A stretch of 64,000 nt of DNA from Carnobacterium funditum DSM 5970. Its GTDB lineage: Bacteria; Bacillota; Bacilli; Lactobacillales; Carnobacteriaceae. Both the position numbers and the translations under genes were made by a program. Below the pieces are notes generated by a model, which worked only from the letters and a program-made list of their open reading frames with translations, was not told the DNA's origin and searched no databases. Positions 16,776-25,722 of this stretch are shown piece by piece (position 1 is the first letter of the stretch; every line of letters starts with the position of its first letter). The stretch lies in the NCBI RefSeq assembly GCF_000744185.1, contig NZ_JQLL01000001.1, forward strand, positions 434,001 through 498,000. The letters are read 5' to 3'.

Positions 16776-17891
16776 TTATTCTAAGAAATCTTTTAACTGT
16801 TTTGAACGGCTTGGATGGCGTAATTTACGTAAAGCTTTGGCTTCTATCTGACGAATACGTTCGCGAGTTACACCGAATACTTTACCAACTTCTTCCAAAG
16901 TTCTTGTCCGACCATCATCAAGACCAAAACGTAAACGTAAAACATTTTCCTCTCGATCCGTTAATGTATCTAACACATCTTCAAGTTGTTCTTTCAACAG
17001 TTCATATGCTGCATTTTCTGCCGGGCTTGTTGCATCATGATCTTCAATAAAATCTCCTAAGTGAGAGTCATCTTCTTCACCAATTGGGGTTTCTAATGAA
17101 ACGGGTTCTTGAGCAATTTTTAAGATTTCGCGTACTTTTTCAGTTGGGAGATCCATTTCTGCACCGATTTCTTCAGGTGTAGGTTCTCTTCCTAAATCTT
17201 GCAACAATTGGCGTTGAATGCGAATCAATTTATTGATGGTTTCAACCATATGCACGGGAATACGAATAGTACGCGCTTGGTCAGCAATAGCACGTGTAAT
17301 CGCTTGGCGAATCCACCAAGTAGCATAAGTTGAAAACTTAAATCCTTTGGTATAATCAAATTTTTCTACAGCTTTCATTAACCCCATATTACCTTCTTGG
17401 ATAAGATCTAAAAATTGCATTCCGCGTCCTACGTAACGTTTAGCAATACTAACAACTAAACGTAAGTTAGCTTCTGCTAATCGTTGCTTTGCTTCTTGAT
17501 CGCCAGCTTCAATTTTTTTAGCCAGCATAACTTCTTCTGCAGCAGTTAATAAATTAACTCGGCCAATTTCTTTCAAATACATACGGACAGGATCGTTAAT
17601 TTTTACGCCTGGAGGAGCCGTTAGATCTTCTGGTTTCTCAGCTTGTCCTTTTCGCTCTTTAGCTAACATTTGACGAACAGTTGGACCACCATCATCTCCC
17701 ACAACACCAATTCCGCTATCTTCTACTTGTTGAATAAGTGCATCCATTTTATCGGCGTCTAATGTATAAGGAGTAGCCAATTTATTGGTTAAATCATCAT
17801 AATGAATCGTTCCACTAGGTTTGTATTCTTTAATTACTGTCTTTACTGCATCTTTGTAAGATAATGTTATTACTTTTTTTTCTTCAGCCAT
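16776..17891 (-). CDS. rpoD: Primary RNA polymerase sigma factor (SigA/RpoD)
   Basis: 371 residues from the ATG at 17891 (MAEEKK). A GTG in-frame extension to 17921 would place the strong GGGGAGG binding site inside the gene, so it was rejected. Domains: short region 1.1; region 1.2 ([16 protein letters not shown]); region 2 with [23 protein letters not shown] and [13 protein letters not shown] (core and -10 recognition); region 3; and region 4 with [18 protein letters not shown] (-35 recognition). It is co-transcribed behind dnaG, the macromolecular synthesis arrangement. The many TTGACA/TATAAT promoters in this window are its expected targets. Confidence 0.97.
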   Translation of the reverse strand: MAEEKKVITLSYKDAVKTVIKEYKPSGTIHYDDLTNKLATPYTLDADKMDALIQQVEDSGIGVVGDDGGPTVRQMLAKERKGQAEKPEDLTAPPGVKINDPVRMYLKEIGRVNLLTAAEEVMLAKKIEAGDQEAKQRLAEANLRLVVSIAKRYVGRGMQFLDLIQEGNMGLMKAVEKFDYTKGFKFSTYATWWIRQAITRAIADQARTIRIPVHMVETINKLIRIQRQLLQDLGREPTPEEIGAEMDLPTEKVREILKIAQEPVSLETPIGEEDDSHLGDFIEDHDATSPAENAAYELLKEQLEDVLDTLTDREENVLRLRFGLDDGRTRTLEEVGKVFGVTRERIRQIEAKALRKLRHPSRSKQLKDFLE

Positions 17892-17933
17892 AAAAAAATG
17901 CCTCCCCTTTTTCAATCTCACTTTTTTTTAACG

Positions 17934-19805
17934 CTACCCATTTTTTAATAAGCGGGACAGATCGACAATCTCAATCATTAATATTCTTAATTGAGCTTGA
18001 TCACCTTTTTTAGCAGCCTCGGTCATTGCGTCTTTCGTTTGTTTCAATTGAGATTCTAATAATGATTTTCTTGAAATAACATCAATGTAGTCTTTAATTT
18101 CTTGTGGAGTAATCTCAACACCAAGAGATTGAAACTCAATTTCAACTATTTTATTTTTTAATTGAGTTTCTTTTACAAAATCGATAAAAGCCTCAATTGA
18201 AGTATCTGACAGAGTATATTGCGCATGTTCTTGAAAATTTTCATAATACAAATACAGCATTTGGTAATCATCATGAACAAAATAGAACTCTTCTGACAAA
18301 TTTTTAATTTGAATCCTAACTTCTTCAAAATGAAACAATCGATTGAGTAATAATTGTTCAGCTCGTTCAACAGAGTCTAATTTCCCTCTTTGATTATGAA
18401 CTTGAGGAAAAGTCGTTGAACGTACGTCTGGACTAGGTGTGTTCTTTTTGGGTTCTTTAGAACGTTTTTTTTGTTGCTCATAAAAGCGTAACTGAAACTG
18501 TTCGTTCAAAGAATCAATAGAAATATCAAATTCAACAGCTAATTGTTTCAAGTACATTTCTCGTTCGACTGCAGATGTGATTGTCAACATTTCGGTTAAT
18601 ATTTTCTCAATGTACCCAAGTCGCTCGCTTTCGTTCTTTAAGTTCACATCACGACGATAATAGTCCATTTTAAAACTAAACAAGGTATCTCTTCCGTGAG
18701 AAATAAGCTCTTTAAATACGGACGCACCTTTTTCGTTAATAAAATCATCCGGATCCATACCGTCAGGAAAAGATAGAATAGCTAAATCAAAATCTGATTG
18801 TTCTGTCAGTAAATCAGCTGCTCGTTTAGCAGCCTCAACCCCGGCATCATCACCATCGTAAGCAACCAACACTTGATCCGTTATCCGTTCTAGCATCTGA
18901 ATCTGTTCATTCGTCAAACTTGTTCCCATTGAGGCTACACCATTTTGTATACCCACTTGCCAAGAAGCAATAACATCCATAAAACCTTCAAATAAAACAA
19001 CTTCTTTTTCCCGTCGAACAGCTGGTCGTGCTTTATCAAAATTAAATAATACGCTTCGCTTATTGAAAAGATATGTTTCAGGACTATTCAAATATTTAGG
19101 CCCTGTTTCGAAGTCTGAAGTTTCAAACAGTCTCCCAGAAAAACCGACTACTTTTCCTTGTTGGTTACGAATAGGAAACATAATTCGATTGGAAAAACGA
19201 TCTAGCAAGTCTCCATTTTCTTTTTCAATAAACAAACCAGATTCTTTTAACAATTCTTCTGGATAATCTTTGCCAACTAAATACTGTTGCAACAATGTAC
19301 GCTCATGCGGAGCAAAACCGATACCAAACGTTTCAATTGTTTCTTGTGTCAATCCTCGTTTTAACAAATATGCTAAAGCTTCTTCACCTGCAGTTGTTTG
19401 TAACAAAATATGATGGAACAATTCAAGACTCTCCTCATGAATTTTAAAAAGAAAGTCTTTTTTTGAGTCTTTATTTTGCAGTTTTGCTTGTTCTCCACTA
19501 ACTAATGCTTCGTCGACTTCAATCTGACTTAGTTCAGCTGTCTTCAAAACGGCCTCAGGAAAAGTTAACCCATCAACCTCCATCAAAAAAGAATAAACGT
19601 TTCCTCCGCGACCACAACTAAAGCAATGAAAAATTTGCTTTTCTTCAGTCACAGAAAATGATGGAGTTCGTTCATCATGGAAAGGACAAAAGCCAAAAAA
19701 GTTTTTCCCTTTCTTTTTGAGTTGTACGTATTGACTAATAACATCTGTAATATTGGTTTCTTGCCTGATTTTATTGACGGTTTCTTCAGGAATCCTCATT
19801 GCCAA
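17934..19805 (-). CDS. dnaG: DNA primase
   Basis: About 623 residues. It makes RNA primers for DNA replication at the fork with DnaB. The N-terminal CHC2 zinc-binding domain has CPFHDERTPSF and CFSCGRGGN (about 40-66). The TOPRIM catalytic core follows (LFEGFMDVI, YDGDDAG, PDGMDPDDF), then a C-terminal helicase-interaction region. Start choice is uncertain: the AAAGAGGTG binding site lies inside the longest frame (TTG at 19826). TTG at 19805 (reading M-A-M-R-I-P-E-E) has the best spacing, with ATG at 19799 as the alternative. It lies upstream of rpoD; rpsU, the third gene of the classical operon, is elsewhere (34050). Confidence 0.95.
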   Translation of the reverse strand: MAMRIPEETVNKIRQETNITDVISQYVQLKKKGKNFFGFCPFHDERTPSFSVTEEKQIFHCFSCGRGGNVYSFLMEVDGLTFPEAVLKTAELSQIEVDEALVSGEQAKLQNKDSKKDFLFKIHEESLELFHHILLQTTAGEEALAYLLKRGLTQETIETFGIGFAPHERTLLQQYLVGKDYPEELLKESGLFIEKENGDLLDRFSNRIMFPIRNQQGKVVGFSGRLFETSDFETGPKYLNSPETYLFNKRSVLFNFDKARPAVRREKEVVLFEGFMDVIASWQVGIQNGVASMGTSLTNEQIQMLERITDQVLVAYDGDDAGVEAAKRAADLLTEQSDFDLAILSFPDGMDPDDFINEKGASVFKELISHGRDTLFSFKMDYYRRDVNLKNESERLGYIEKILTEMLTITSAVEREMYLKQLAVEFDISIDSLNEQFQLRFYEQQKKRSKEPKKNTPSPDVRSTTFPQVHNQRGKLDSVERAEQLLLNRLFHFEEVRIQIKNLSEEFYFVHDDYQMLYLYYENFQEHAQYTLSDTSIEAFIDFVKETQLKNKIVEIEFQSLGVEITPQEIKDYIDVISRKSLLESQLKQTKDAMTEAAKKGDQAQLRILMIEIVDLSRLLKNG

Positions 19806-19866
19806 ACCATTCACCTCTTTAGTCAAATAAAACGCACTTTCTGACTACCAATGTAAGTAGCTAAGA

Positions 19867-19893
19867 AGTCGCACCAAATAAATCAGTGCGACT
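19867..19893 (-). promoter_or_regulatory. Hairpin in the dnaG-rpoD leader
   Basis: AGTCGCAC and GTGCGACT form an 8-bp GC-rich perfect stem with an 11-base AT-rich loop, midway between the promoter (19934-19962) and dnaG. No T run follows, so it may be a processing or regulatory structure rather than a terminator. Role unknown. Confidence 0.45.
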
Positions 19894-19933
19894 CAGTCTC
19901 TCCATTCTCTATAGACAGAAATATTCAAGTTTT

Positions 19934-19962
19934 ATTATATCATATAAAACAGGTGTAGACAA
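19934..19962 (-). promoter_or_regulatory. SigA promoter of dnaG-rpoD
   Basis: TTGTCT and TATAAT with exact 17-base spacing on the minus strand. The -35 region lies within a short hairpin (AGGTGT..ACACCT, 19951-19973) after niaX that may serve as that gene's weak terminator. Confidence 0.7.
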
Positions 19963-19973
19963 CATATTAACAC

Positions 19974-20546
19974 CTAATCGTTTTTTACTTTCATAATCGA
20001 AGACGTAAAGCTTTTCCTAGCATTCAAAGATTTCCAAATAATAGAAGCAATTCCGAAATCAACCATGCTGTGTATAATGGTACCAATCCCTACCATTAGA
20101 AAAACAGATTGTAAAAATCCTTGATTATAATACGTATCTGTTACATTTCCTCCAAAGTAAAAAAAAGAAACGACTGCTACTTCTGCAACGGCATGAACCA
20201 CACCAATAACAAATGAAAAAAATTGTGCTTTTAGTGGATTACCAATGATTTCTGGGTGGTTTTTCACCCAAAAGGCCCCTACGATAGCAAATATCACATG
20301 AGTCAACGCTCTTAATGCAACAACCAAAGGAAATCCGCTAATCAAAAATCCAAAAGCTGTTCCCAAAGCAACGAAAACTGCAATAGCTGGAGAAATAAAT
20401 AGAGCAATAAATATAGCTACATGGCTTCCTAAGGTAAAAGAAGCGGGTTCTAAAATAATTTTAACTGGGGAAATAATTGGTATCATAATACCAATAGCTA
20501 TAAGTAAAGCTGATATTGTTAATTTATGAACGTTTTTTGTATGCAT
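19974..20546 (-). CDS. niaX: Niacin ECF transporter substrate-binding membrane component (NiaX-like)
   Basis: 190 residues, highly hydrophobic with about six membrane segments, as in S components of energy-coupling-factor vitamin transporters. The family identity rests on the overall pattern (LTISALLIAIGIMIP start, SFTLGSHVAIFIAL, FPLVVALRALTH) and on context: it lies next to niaR and is preceded by two NiaR-type operators. The inferred role is binding nicotinic acid or nicotinamide for NAD synthesis, using a shared EcfAA'T energising module that must be encoded elsewhere. An S component for another vitamin is the main alternative. Confidence 0.75.
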   Translation of the reverse strand: MHTKNVHKLTISALLIAIGIMIPIISPVKIILEPASFTLGSHVAIFIALFISPAIAVFVALGTAFGFLISGFPLVVALRALTHVIFAIVGAFWVKNHPEIIGNPLKAQFFSFVIGVVHAVAEVAVVSFFYFGGNVTDTYYNQGFLQSVFLMVGIGTIIHSMVDFGIASIIWKSLNARKSFTSSIMKVKND

Positions 20547-20579
20547 CTGAACATCTCCAATTTAATATCATTGCGCAAG

Positions 20580-20634
20580 TGTCAAGACACCTGCATAATT
20601 ATATTATAAAGAAATTAAATTAGATGTCAAGACA
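20580..20634 (-). promoter_or_regulatory. niaX promoter with two NiaR operator sites
   Basis: Minus-strand TTGACA (20625-20630) and TATAAT (20603-20608), spacing 16. Two identical TGTCTTGACA sequences (plus-strand TGTCAAGACA at 20580-20589 and 20625-20634) lie 45 bp apart. One covers the -35 box and one the start region. They match the TGTC-GACA core known for NiaR/YrxA. NiaR with bound niacin would block transcription when NAD precursors are plentiful. Confidence 0.75.
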
Positions 20635-20639
20635 GTTAT

Positions 20640-21161
20640 TTAATCTTGATACAACAGGTTTTCAACTGATAGCTGCTGAATGATTCTATCAAAAATTTCT
20701 TTATCTTTACATGCAATTGTATGCAAATGAACACCTTGTGTTAACTCTGACAATAAGTTTGCTTGTGATTTATTTATTTTTCGAAGAAATTGGTCAGCAT
20801 CATGTCGAGATCCAATATTCAACTGTCCTTTTAACTCACCGTAGACGGGATGCTCTACAATGACGTCAATTAGCTCTCCACCATTGTCCACTATTGCATA
20901 TAATTCTTTTTGAGTTTCGTCAGCTTTATGTGTACAAGCAATTTTTCTTATATATCGCTCATCTTGACTTTCTTCAATATTTAAAACATACCCTTTAGGT
21001 GTTGCTGTAATATCTATTCCTGTAGCTCTAATTAAAGCAATATCGCCAACAATAATCTGGCGACTAACTTTTAATTTTTTCGCTAATACAGAAGCACTTA
21101 TCGGCGTTCTGTTTTTTTTTAAAGTACCTACTATGTTGTTTCTCCTTGTAGAAGGCTCCAT
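20640..21161 (-). CDS. niaR: NiaR (YrxA), niacin-responsive transcriptional repressor
   Basis: 173 residues. An N-terminal HTH_11 winged helix-turn-helix (about 5-58, with ISASVLAKKLKVSRQIIVGDIALIRATG) is followed by a 3H domain whose conserved histidines appear in DVIVEHPVYGEL, GSRHDADQF and GVHLHTIAC. This two-domain layout is specific to NiaR, which senses nicotinic acid through a metal at the 3H histidines and represses NAD synthesis and uptake genes. It lies directly upstream of niaX with the operator sites in the gap, so niaX can be transcribed separately. Confidence 0.92.
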   Translation of the reverse strand: MEPSTRRNNIVGTLKKNRTPISASVLAKKLKVSRQIIVGDIALIRATGIDITATPKGYVLNIEESQDERYIRKIACTHKADETQKELYAIVDNGGELIDVIVEHPVYGELKGQLNIGSRHDADQFLRKINKSQANLLSELTQGVHLHTIACKDKEIFDRIIQQLSVENLLYQD

Positions 21162-21291
21162 ATCTTCATTCCTTTCAGTTTAGTAAACAACAACATAGAC
21201 ATTATTGAAGTTGTTATTATTTAAATTTATTTAAGAACAGTCTAATAATATTATTAATACGTTTTTCATCTTATGTTTCGTATTTATTCTA

Positions 21292-23007
21292 TTAGACTAA
21301 AAATTGAGCTTCATACAATCGCCGATAGGATCCATTTAAGGCCATCAATTCATCATGACTCCCCTCTTCAGATATGCCTCTTTCATTTACAACAATTATC
21401 CTAGTAGCATGTTTAATCGTCGCTAAACGATGCGCGATAATGAGAGTTGTCCTTCCCACCGACAAAGAGTTCAAAGAATCTTGAATAGCTTGTTCGGTTT
21501 CGGTATCCAATGCTGAAGTGGCTTCGTCTAAAATTAGTATCGGTGGATTTTTTAAGAACATTCGAGCAATGGATACGCGTTGCTTTTGCCCCCCTGATAA
21601 CTTAACTCCACGTTCACCAATAATCGTGTCTAAACCTTCAGGCAAGTCTAGTATAACTTGTTCTAGGTGTGCTAAACGAACGACTTCTGTTATTTCATCT
21701 TCACTAGCAGCCAATTTACCGTATAAAATATTTTCGCGTAGGCTGCCTGGAAATAAGAATACATCTTGTTGAACAATTCCTATTTGATTTCTCAGCGATT
21801 CCATCGTCACATCTTGAATATTTATCCCGTCAATTAAAAGTTCACCTTCATTTATTTCGTAGAAACGAGGCAATAAATTACAAATAGTGGTCTTTCCTGC
21901 TCCACTTGGTCCGACAAAGGCAATTGTTTCTCCTGCAGTAATAGATAAATCAATGTGATCCAAAACTTTATTAGTTGAATCATACCAAAATGAAATGTCT
22001 TTATATTGAATATTTCCTTTGACTGGAGGAAGAGCTTTAGCATTTAACTTATCTTGAATAGTAGGTTTTTTCCCTAGTTCTTCTTGGAAGCGTTTAAATC
22101 CTGCAATCCCTTTTGGGTAGCTTTCGATCATTGTATTTACTTTTTCAATTGGGCGGACAAAGATATTAGCTAGCAATATAAAAGCCACAAAATCACCGTA
22201 AGTAATTTCTTCTCTGATTGTATAGAACGCTCCAAAAAATAAAGCGAACAAATTAATTAATCGGATTAAAAAATAATTATAAGAAGAACTAATTCCCATC
22301 ATTTTATAAAAAAGCATTTTTGATTTTCTATATGCTTGGTTTAATAGTTCGAATCGGCCAGCTTCAAATTTTTCATTAGCAAAAGCTTGAACTTCTCGAA
22401 TTCCACTGACCGAAGCTTCAATTCCAGCATTAAACTTTCCTAAATTTCGATAAATTTCTATATTAACACGAGTCATTTTTTTATTAAAAAATATTAATGC
22501 GATCATGATAAAAGGAATCAAGATAAATGTTGCTATGGCTAACTTGACGTGAATCGTCAACATCAAAATAAAAGCCCCAATTAAGGTTATTAAAGTAATA
22601 AAAATATCTTCAGGCCCATGATGAGCAACTTCAGATATCTCAAACAAGTCTGTTGTTAAACGTGCCATTAACTTACCCGTTTTTTTATTATCATAATAGC
22701 TAAAAGATTGTTGCTGAAGGTGTGAATAGAGTTCGCAACGCATGTCTGTTTCAATATTAACGCCTAGAGTATGACCAAAATAAACGACAACATATTGAAG
22801 GACAGTATTTACCATATATAAAAATAAAAGTGAAAGAGATGCTGTGACAATTAATGACCAATTTTCTGTCGGTAGCATGTCACTTATTACACGATTGACA
22901 ACAACTGGAAAAGCTAACTCTAATGATGCTGCTAAAATAGCGCAACAAAAATCAAGATAGAATAATTTTTTATAAGGGCGATAATAACTAAAAAACTGTT
23001 TTAACAT
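21292..23007 (-). CDS. ABC exporter half-transporter (fused permease and ATPase)
   Basis: 571 residues. An N-terminal six-helix exporter domain (about 15-305) precedes the nucleotide-binding domain, with Walker A GPSGAGKTT, Q-loop IVQQDVFLF, signature LSGGQKQRVSIARM, Walker B ILILDEATSALD and an H-loop in IIAHRLATI. It most resembles MsbA/multidrug-type exporters that work as dimers. No partner half-transporter is adjacent, so it may form a homodimer. The substrate is unknown. It starts after AAAGGAGGATTTT; an unusual 50-bp inverted repeat lies in its upstream region. Confidence 0.92.
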   Translation of the reverse strand: MLKQFFSYYRPYKKLFYLDFCCAILAASLELAFPVVVNRVISDMLPTENWSLIVTASLSLLFLYMVNTVLQYVVVYFGHTLGVNIETDMRCELYSHLQQQSFSYYDNKKTGKLMARLTTDLFEISEVAHHGPEDIFITLITLIGAFILMLTIHVKLAIATFILIPFIMIALIFFNKKMTRVNIEIYRNLGKFNAGIEASVSGIREVQAFANEKFEAGRFELLNQAYRKSKMLFYKMMGISSSYNYFLIRLINLFALFFGAFYTIREEITYGDFVAFILLANIFVRPIEKVNTMIESYPKGIAGFKRFQEELGKKPTIQDKLNAKALPPVKGNIQYKDISFWYDSTNKVLDHIDLSITAGETIAFVGPSGAGKTTICNLLPRFYEINEGELLIDGINIQDVTMESLRNQIGIVQQDVFLFPGSLRENILYGKLAASEDEITEVVRLAHLEQVILDLPEGLDTIIGERGVKLSGGQKQRVSIARMFLKNPPILILDEATSALDTETEQAIQDSLNSLSVGRTTLIIAHRLATIKHATRIIVVNERGISEEGSHDELMALNGSYRRLYEAQFLV

Positions 23008-23036
23008 AAAATCCTCCTTTATCCATTACTTTATCT

Positions 23037-23065
23037 ATTATAGGTAATAAACCATATAAATGAAA
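23037..23065 (-). promoter_or_regulatory. Weak candidate promoter of the ABC exporter
   Basis: TATAAT at 23037-23042 with TTTCAT 17 bases upstream. The -10 is perfect and the -35 is poor, lying inside the left arm of the adjacent inverted repeat. Confidence 0.4.
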
Positions 23066-23098
23066 GGCGCAATATGTTGCTTTTCATTTACATGGTTT
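23049..23098. repeat. 50-bp inverted repeat upstream of the ABC exporter
   Basis: AAACCATATAAATGAAAGGC and its near-complement (GC-TTTTCATTTACATGGTTT) form an almost complete hairpin of about 23 pairs with few mismatches. No T run follows. Overlap with the candidate promoter suggests an operator or a regulatory RNA structure (inference). Confidence 0.55.
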
Positions 23099-23161
23099 GA
23101 TAGTTTGATGAACTTAATCTACCATAACGCTATCCCCTCTTTCTTTCAGGTTTCAAAATTC

Positions 23162-23533
23162 CTATTCGCTAACACCTTTCGAGGCAAGACACCCCATTAA
23201 CACTATAGTTAGGTTATATTTTTTATCTTTTGCTACACATAATAAAGTAATAGTTCTTTTTTTAACTTTTTTTTATTAAATTGACAAAATGATTGCTGTC
23301 TTTATTACTTTTTAATTCATTTAAATAATTTTTTTAAAACTATTTTTAAACTGTTCAAAATTTTCGGAATTGTAACCAAATGCTTTCTGATTTTATCAGA
23401 TGGTGCAATTTATTTTTCCCATAGATCGTATTGAGCTTTTTCTTTAGAAATACCTCTCGGTCAGATTCAATCAACTAAACTTCGGAAATAATCGTGTTTT
23501 TCAACATCTTCATAAATTACGTTTCATTTTCAC
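23162..23533 (-). pseudogene. Decayed DUF488-family gene
   Basis: Reading the minus strand with frame corrections gives a DUF488 protein end to end. From a GTG/ATG start with AAGGAAG upstream it reads MKR, (frameshift) IYEDVEKHDYFRSLVD, stop, I, stop, PRGISKEKAQYDLWEK, stop, IAPSDKIRKHL, a degraded middle, then RTITLLCVAKDKKYNLTIVL. The family pattern is LVDR-WPRG-SKEKA-DLW-K-IAPS and TLLY-AKD-HN. The stops at 23467 and 23461 replace the expected Arg and Trp, and a third replaces a Lys/Gln. Length (about 124 codons) matches intact relatives. Clearly inactive; recent decay is inferred from how readable it remains. Confidence 0.85.
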
Positions 23534-23573
23534 TCTATTTCTTCCTTCTATCAAAATGATGAGTGACTGAATA

Positions 23574-23608
23574 AAAAACCCTACTAAAGAAATGATATCT
23601 TTAGTAGA
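23574..23608 (-). terminator. Terminator after glyQS
   Basis: CTACTAAAGA pairs perfectly with TCTTTAGTAG around a 7-base loop. GGGTTTTTTATT follows on the minus strand, 30 bp beyond the glyS stop. Confidence 0.9.
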
Positions 23609-23636
23609 GCAAAAAAAGCAAAAAATGTTTATTTTT

Positions 23637-25721
23637 TTATTTAACAACTAGTTTATCAATACTTGCAAAAGAAAGCGTCAGTCTTGCAATCTGCATTAAT
23701 AAAGACAATCGATTGTTCCGGATACTTTCATTGCCCGTCATTACCATATTTTCATCAAAGAAATCGTCTATGAAAGGCTGTAAACTTTCTAATTCCTTAA
23801 ATTTTCCTTCTGTTTCCAATTCATTAAAACTAGCTTGTATTTTTTCTACTTGATTAGCTAAATTGGCTTCAGAATCTGTTTCAAATAATGACACATTAAT
23901 TTTATGGTCTATAAAATCAATAACCTTATTATTTTTTCTTGCTAAGTTTAAAACACGCGTTAGTGATTCTATTGTTGGTTTAAATGAACTATCTGTTAAG
24001 TGTTTTTCTAACGTACGACTTGTTTCAAGTATATCTATCAGATTTTCTTGATTCGAATGCAAAGCTGCGTCAATAATATCATAACGTATTTTTTCATTAC
24101 GCATAAATTGTTGTAGTCGTGCTTTTATAAAATCAACTAATTCAGAGCCAGTCTTTTCATAACCTGGTAGCAACTCTTTTGAATCGGCTGTTAGTGTACT
24201 AAGAATATCTTTTCTAAGCGTATCTATTGGGAAGAACCAATTTTCTTTTTCTATAATACGAACTAATCCATATGCTTGGCGTCTCAATGCAAAAGGATCA
24301 TTGGATCCTGTTGGGATTTTTCCAATAGCAAAGAAGGACATCATACTTTCTAGTTTATCTGCTAATGCTAAGACAGCTCCGATTGAACTTTTAGGCAGCT
24401 CGCCATCGCTTGAGATAGGTAGATAATGCTCACGGATTGCTGTTGCCACAGCTGGTGATTCTCCTTGTAATAATGCATATTTTTCCCCCATTATCCCTTG
24501 CAGTTCTGGAAACTCCCCAACAACGTTGGTAACTAAATCAAATTTATATATTTCTGCTGCACGATTAAGACCAATCATTTCATCGTCAGTTAAACCAACA
24601 CTTGTTCCGATAGTTGCTGCAAAAGAGCGAACACGTTGGATTTTTTCATAAACAGATCCAATTTTTTCATGGAATGTCACTTGTTTTAATTGTTCCACAC
24701 ATTTTTCAATCGTTCGTTTTTTATCTTCCTCATAGAAGAATAATCCGTCTTCTAAACGTGCAGTTAAGACTTTTTCGTTACCCCTAACAACATTTTCGAT
24801 AAACTCCGCATTTCCATTTCGAACTGAAATAAAGTACGGTAACAAATTCCCAGAATGATCAGCAACATCTACATATCTTTGATGATCTCTCATAGAAGTA
24901 ATTAAAATTTCTTCGGGTATTTCTAAGTAAGTTGGGTTGTACTTACCATAAAAAGCTGTAGGATACTCAACTAGATTATTTATTTCTTCTAGTAAATCAG
25001 GATTGATTGAAACATTCCAGTTGTGTTCTTTTGAGATATCTTCAATTTGAGAAATAATCATATTTTGACGTTTGTTGCTATCTGCAATCACAAATTCTTT
25101 TTCCAAATCATTCTCATAGTCTAATGCGGTTGAAAATGTTACCTGTTTACCCAAGAACCGATGCCCCCTACTAGTATTGGAGGTATGGATATCCAATAAA
25201 GAGAATGGAATAACCTCTTCATCCAACATAGCTGTAATCCAATGAATTGGTCGAATATAATTAAAGTGGTAGTCAGCCCAGTTCATACTTACTGGGAAAG
25301 TCATCGCTGTGATTACTTTATCTAAATGAGTTAAAATAGATTTTGCTGCTTGTCCTTCAATGAACTTATCCACATGAACGTACTCAATACCATTAATTTC
25401 TTTAAAATAAATCTCTTCTACACTTAACTTTTGTCCGCGAACAAATCCCATTGCTGCTTTACTCCAATTTCCTTCAGCATCTAATGCAATCTTTTTTGCA
25501 GGACCTTTAACTGATTCTTCAACATCTACTTGTCTATCAGATAAATCTTTAACCATAACAGCTAGTCTTCTAGGTGTAGAGAAAGCTAAAACTTCCCCAT
25601 AACTTAGTCTATTATCGTCTAGAAATTGTTTCATTTTTTGAACTAATTGTTGACTGCTGGGTGAAACAATATGTGCAGGTATTTCTTCTAAACCGATTTC
25701 TAACAACAAATTTTTAGTCAT
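23637..25721 (-). CDS. glyS: Glycine-tRNA ligase beta subunit
   Basis: 694 residues. The beta chain of heterotetrameric bacterial glycyl-tRNA synthetase supplies tRNA recognition. It begins LLLEIGLEEIPAHIV and contains the typical TPRRLAV, KGPAKKIA and GMRDHQRYVDV segments, then a helical HD-like region and a C-terminal DALR-type anticodon-binding domain (about 590-690). It follows glyQ with a gap of a single base, ensuring equal synthesis of both subunits. The pair is under the glycine T-box upstream and ends at a strong terminator. Confidence 0.97.
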   Translation of the reverse strand: MTKNLLLEIGLEEIPAHIVSPSSQQLVQKMKQFLDDNRLSYGEVLAFSTPRRLAVMVKDLSDRQVDVEESVKGPAKKIALDAEGNWSKAAMGFVRGQKLSVEEIYFKEINGIEYVHVDKFIEGQAAKSILTHLDKVITAMTFPVSMNWADYHFNYIRPIHWITAMLDEEVIPFSLLDIHTSNTSRGHRFLGKQVTFSTALDYENDLEKEFVIADSNKRQNMIISQIEDISKEHNWNVSINPDLLEEINNLVEYPTAFYGKYNPTYLEIPEEILITSMRDHQRYVDVADHSGNLLPYFISVRNGNAEFIENVVRGNEKVLTARLEDGLFFYEEDKKRTIEKCVEQLKQVTFHEKIGSVYEKIQRVRSFAATIGTSVGLTDDEMIGLNRAAEIYKFDLVTNVVGEFPELQGIMGEKYALLQGESPAVATAIREHYLPISSDGELPKSSIGAVLALADKLESMMSFFAIGKIPTGSNDPFALRRQAYGLVRIIEKENWFFPIDTLRKDILSTLTADSKELLPGYEKTGSELVDFIKARLQQFMRNEKIRYDIIDAALHSNQENLIDILETSRTLEKHLTDSSFKPTIESLTRVLNLARKNNKVIDFIDHKINVSLFETDSEANLANQVEKIQASFNELETEGKFKELESLQPFIDDFFDENMVMTGNESIRNNRLSLLMQIARLTLSFASIDKLVVK

Positions 25722-25722
25722 A

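Noticed and set aside
17892-17921. Ten-codon N-terminal extension of rpoD from a GTG
   Set aside because: It would put the GGGGAGG ribosome binding site inside the coding region; the ATG at 17891 is properly spaced and gives the usual MAEEKK start.
23099-23161. Possible riboswitch in the ABC exporter leader
   Set aside because: The AGAGGGGATAGCG stretch superficially recalls the yybP-ykoY motif, but other conserved parts are missing and much of the neighbouring sequence is explained by the DUF488 pseudogene.
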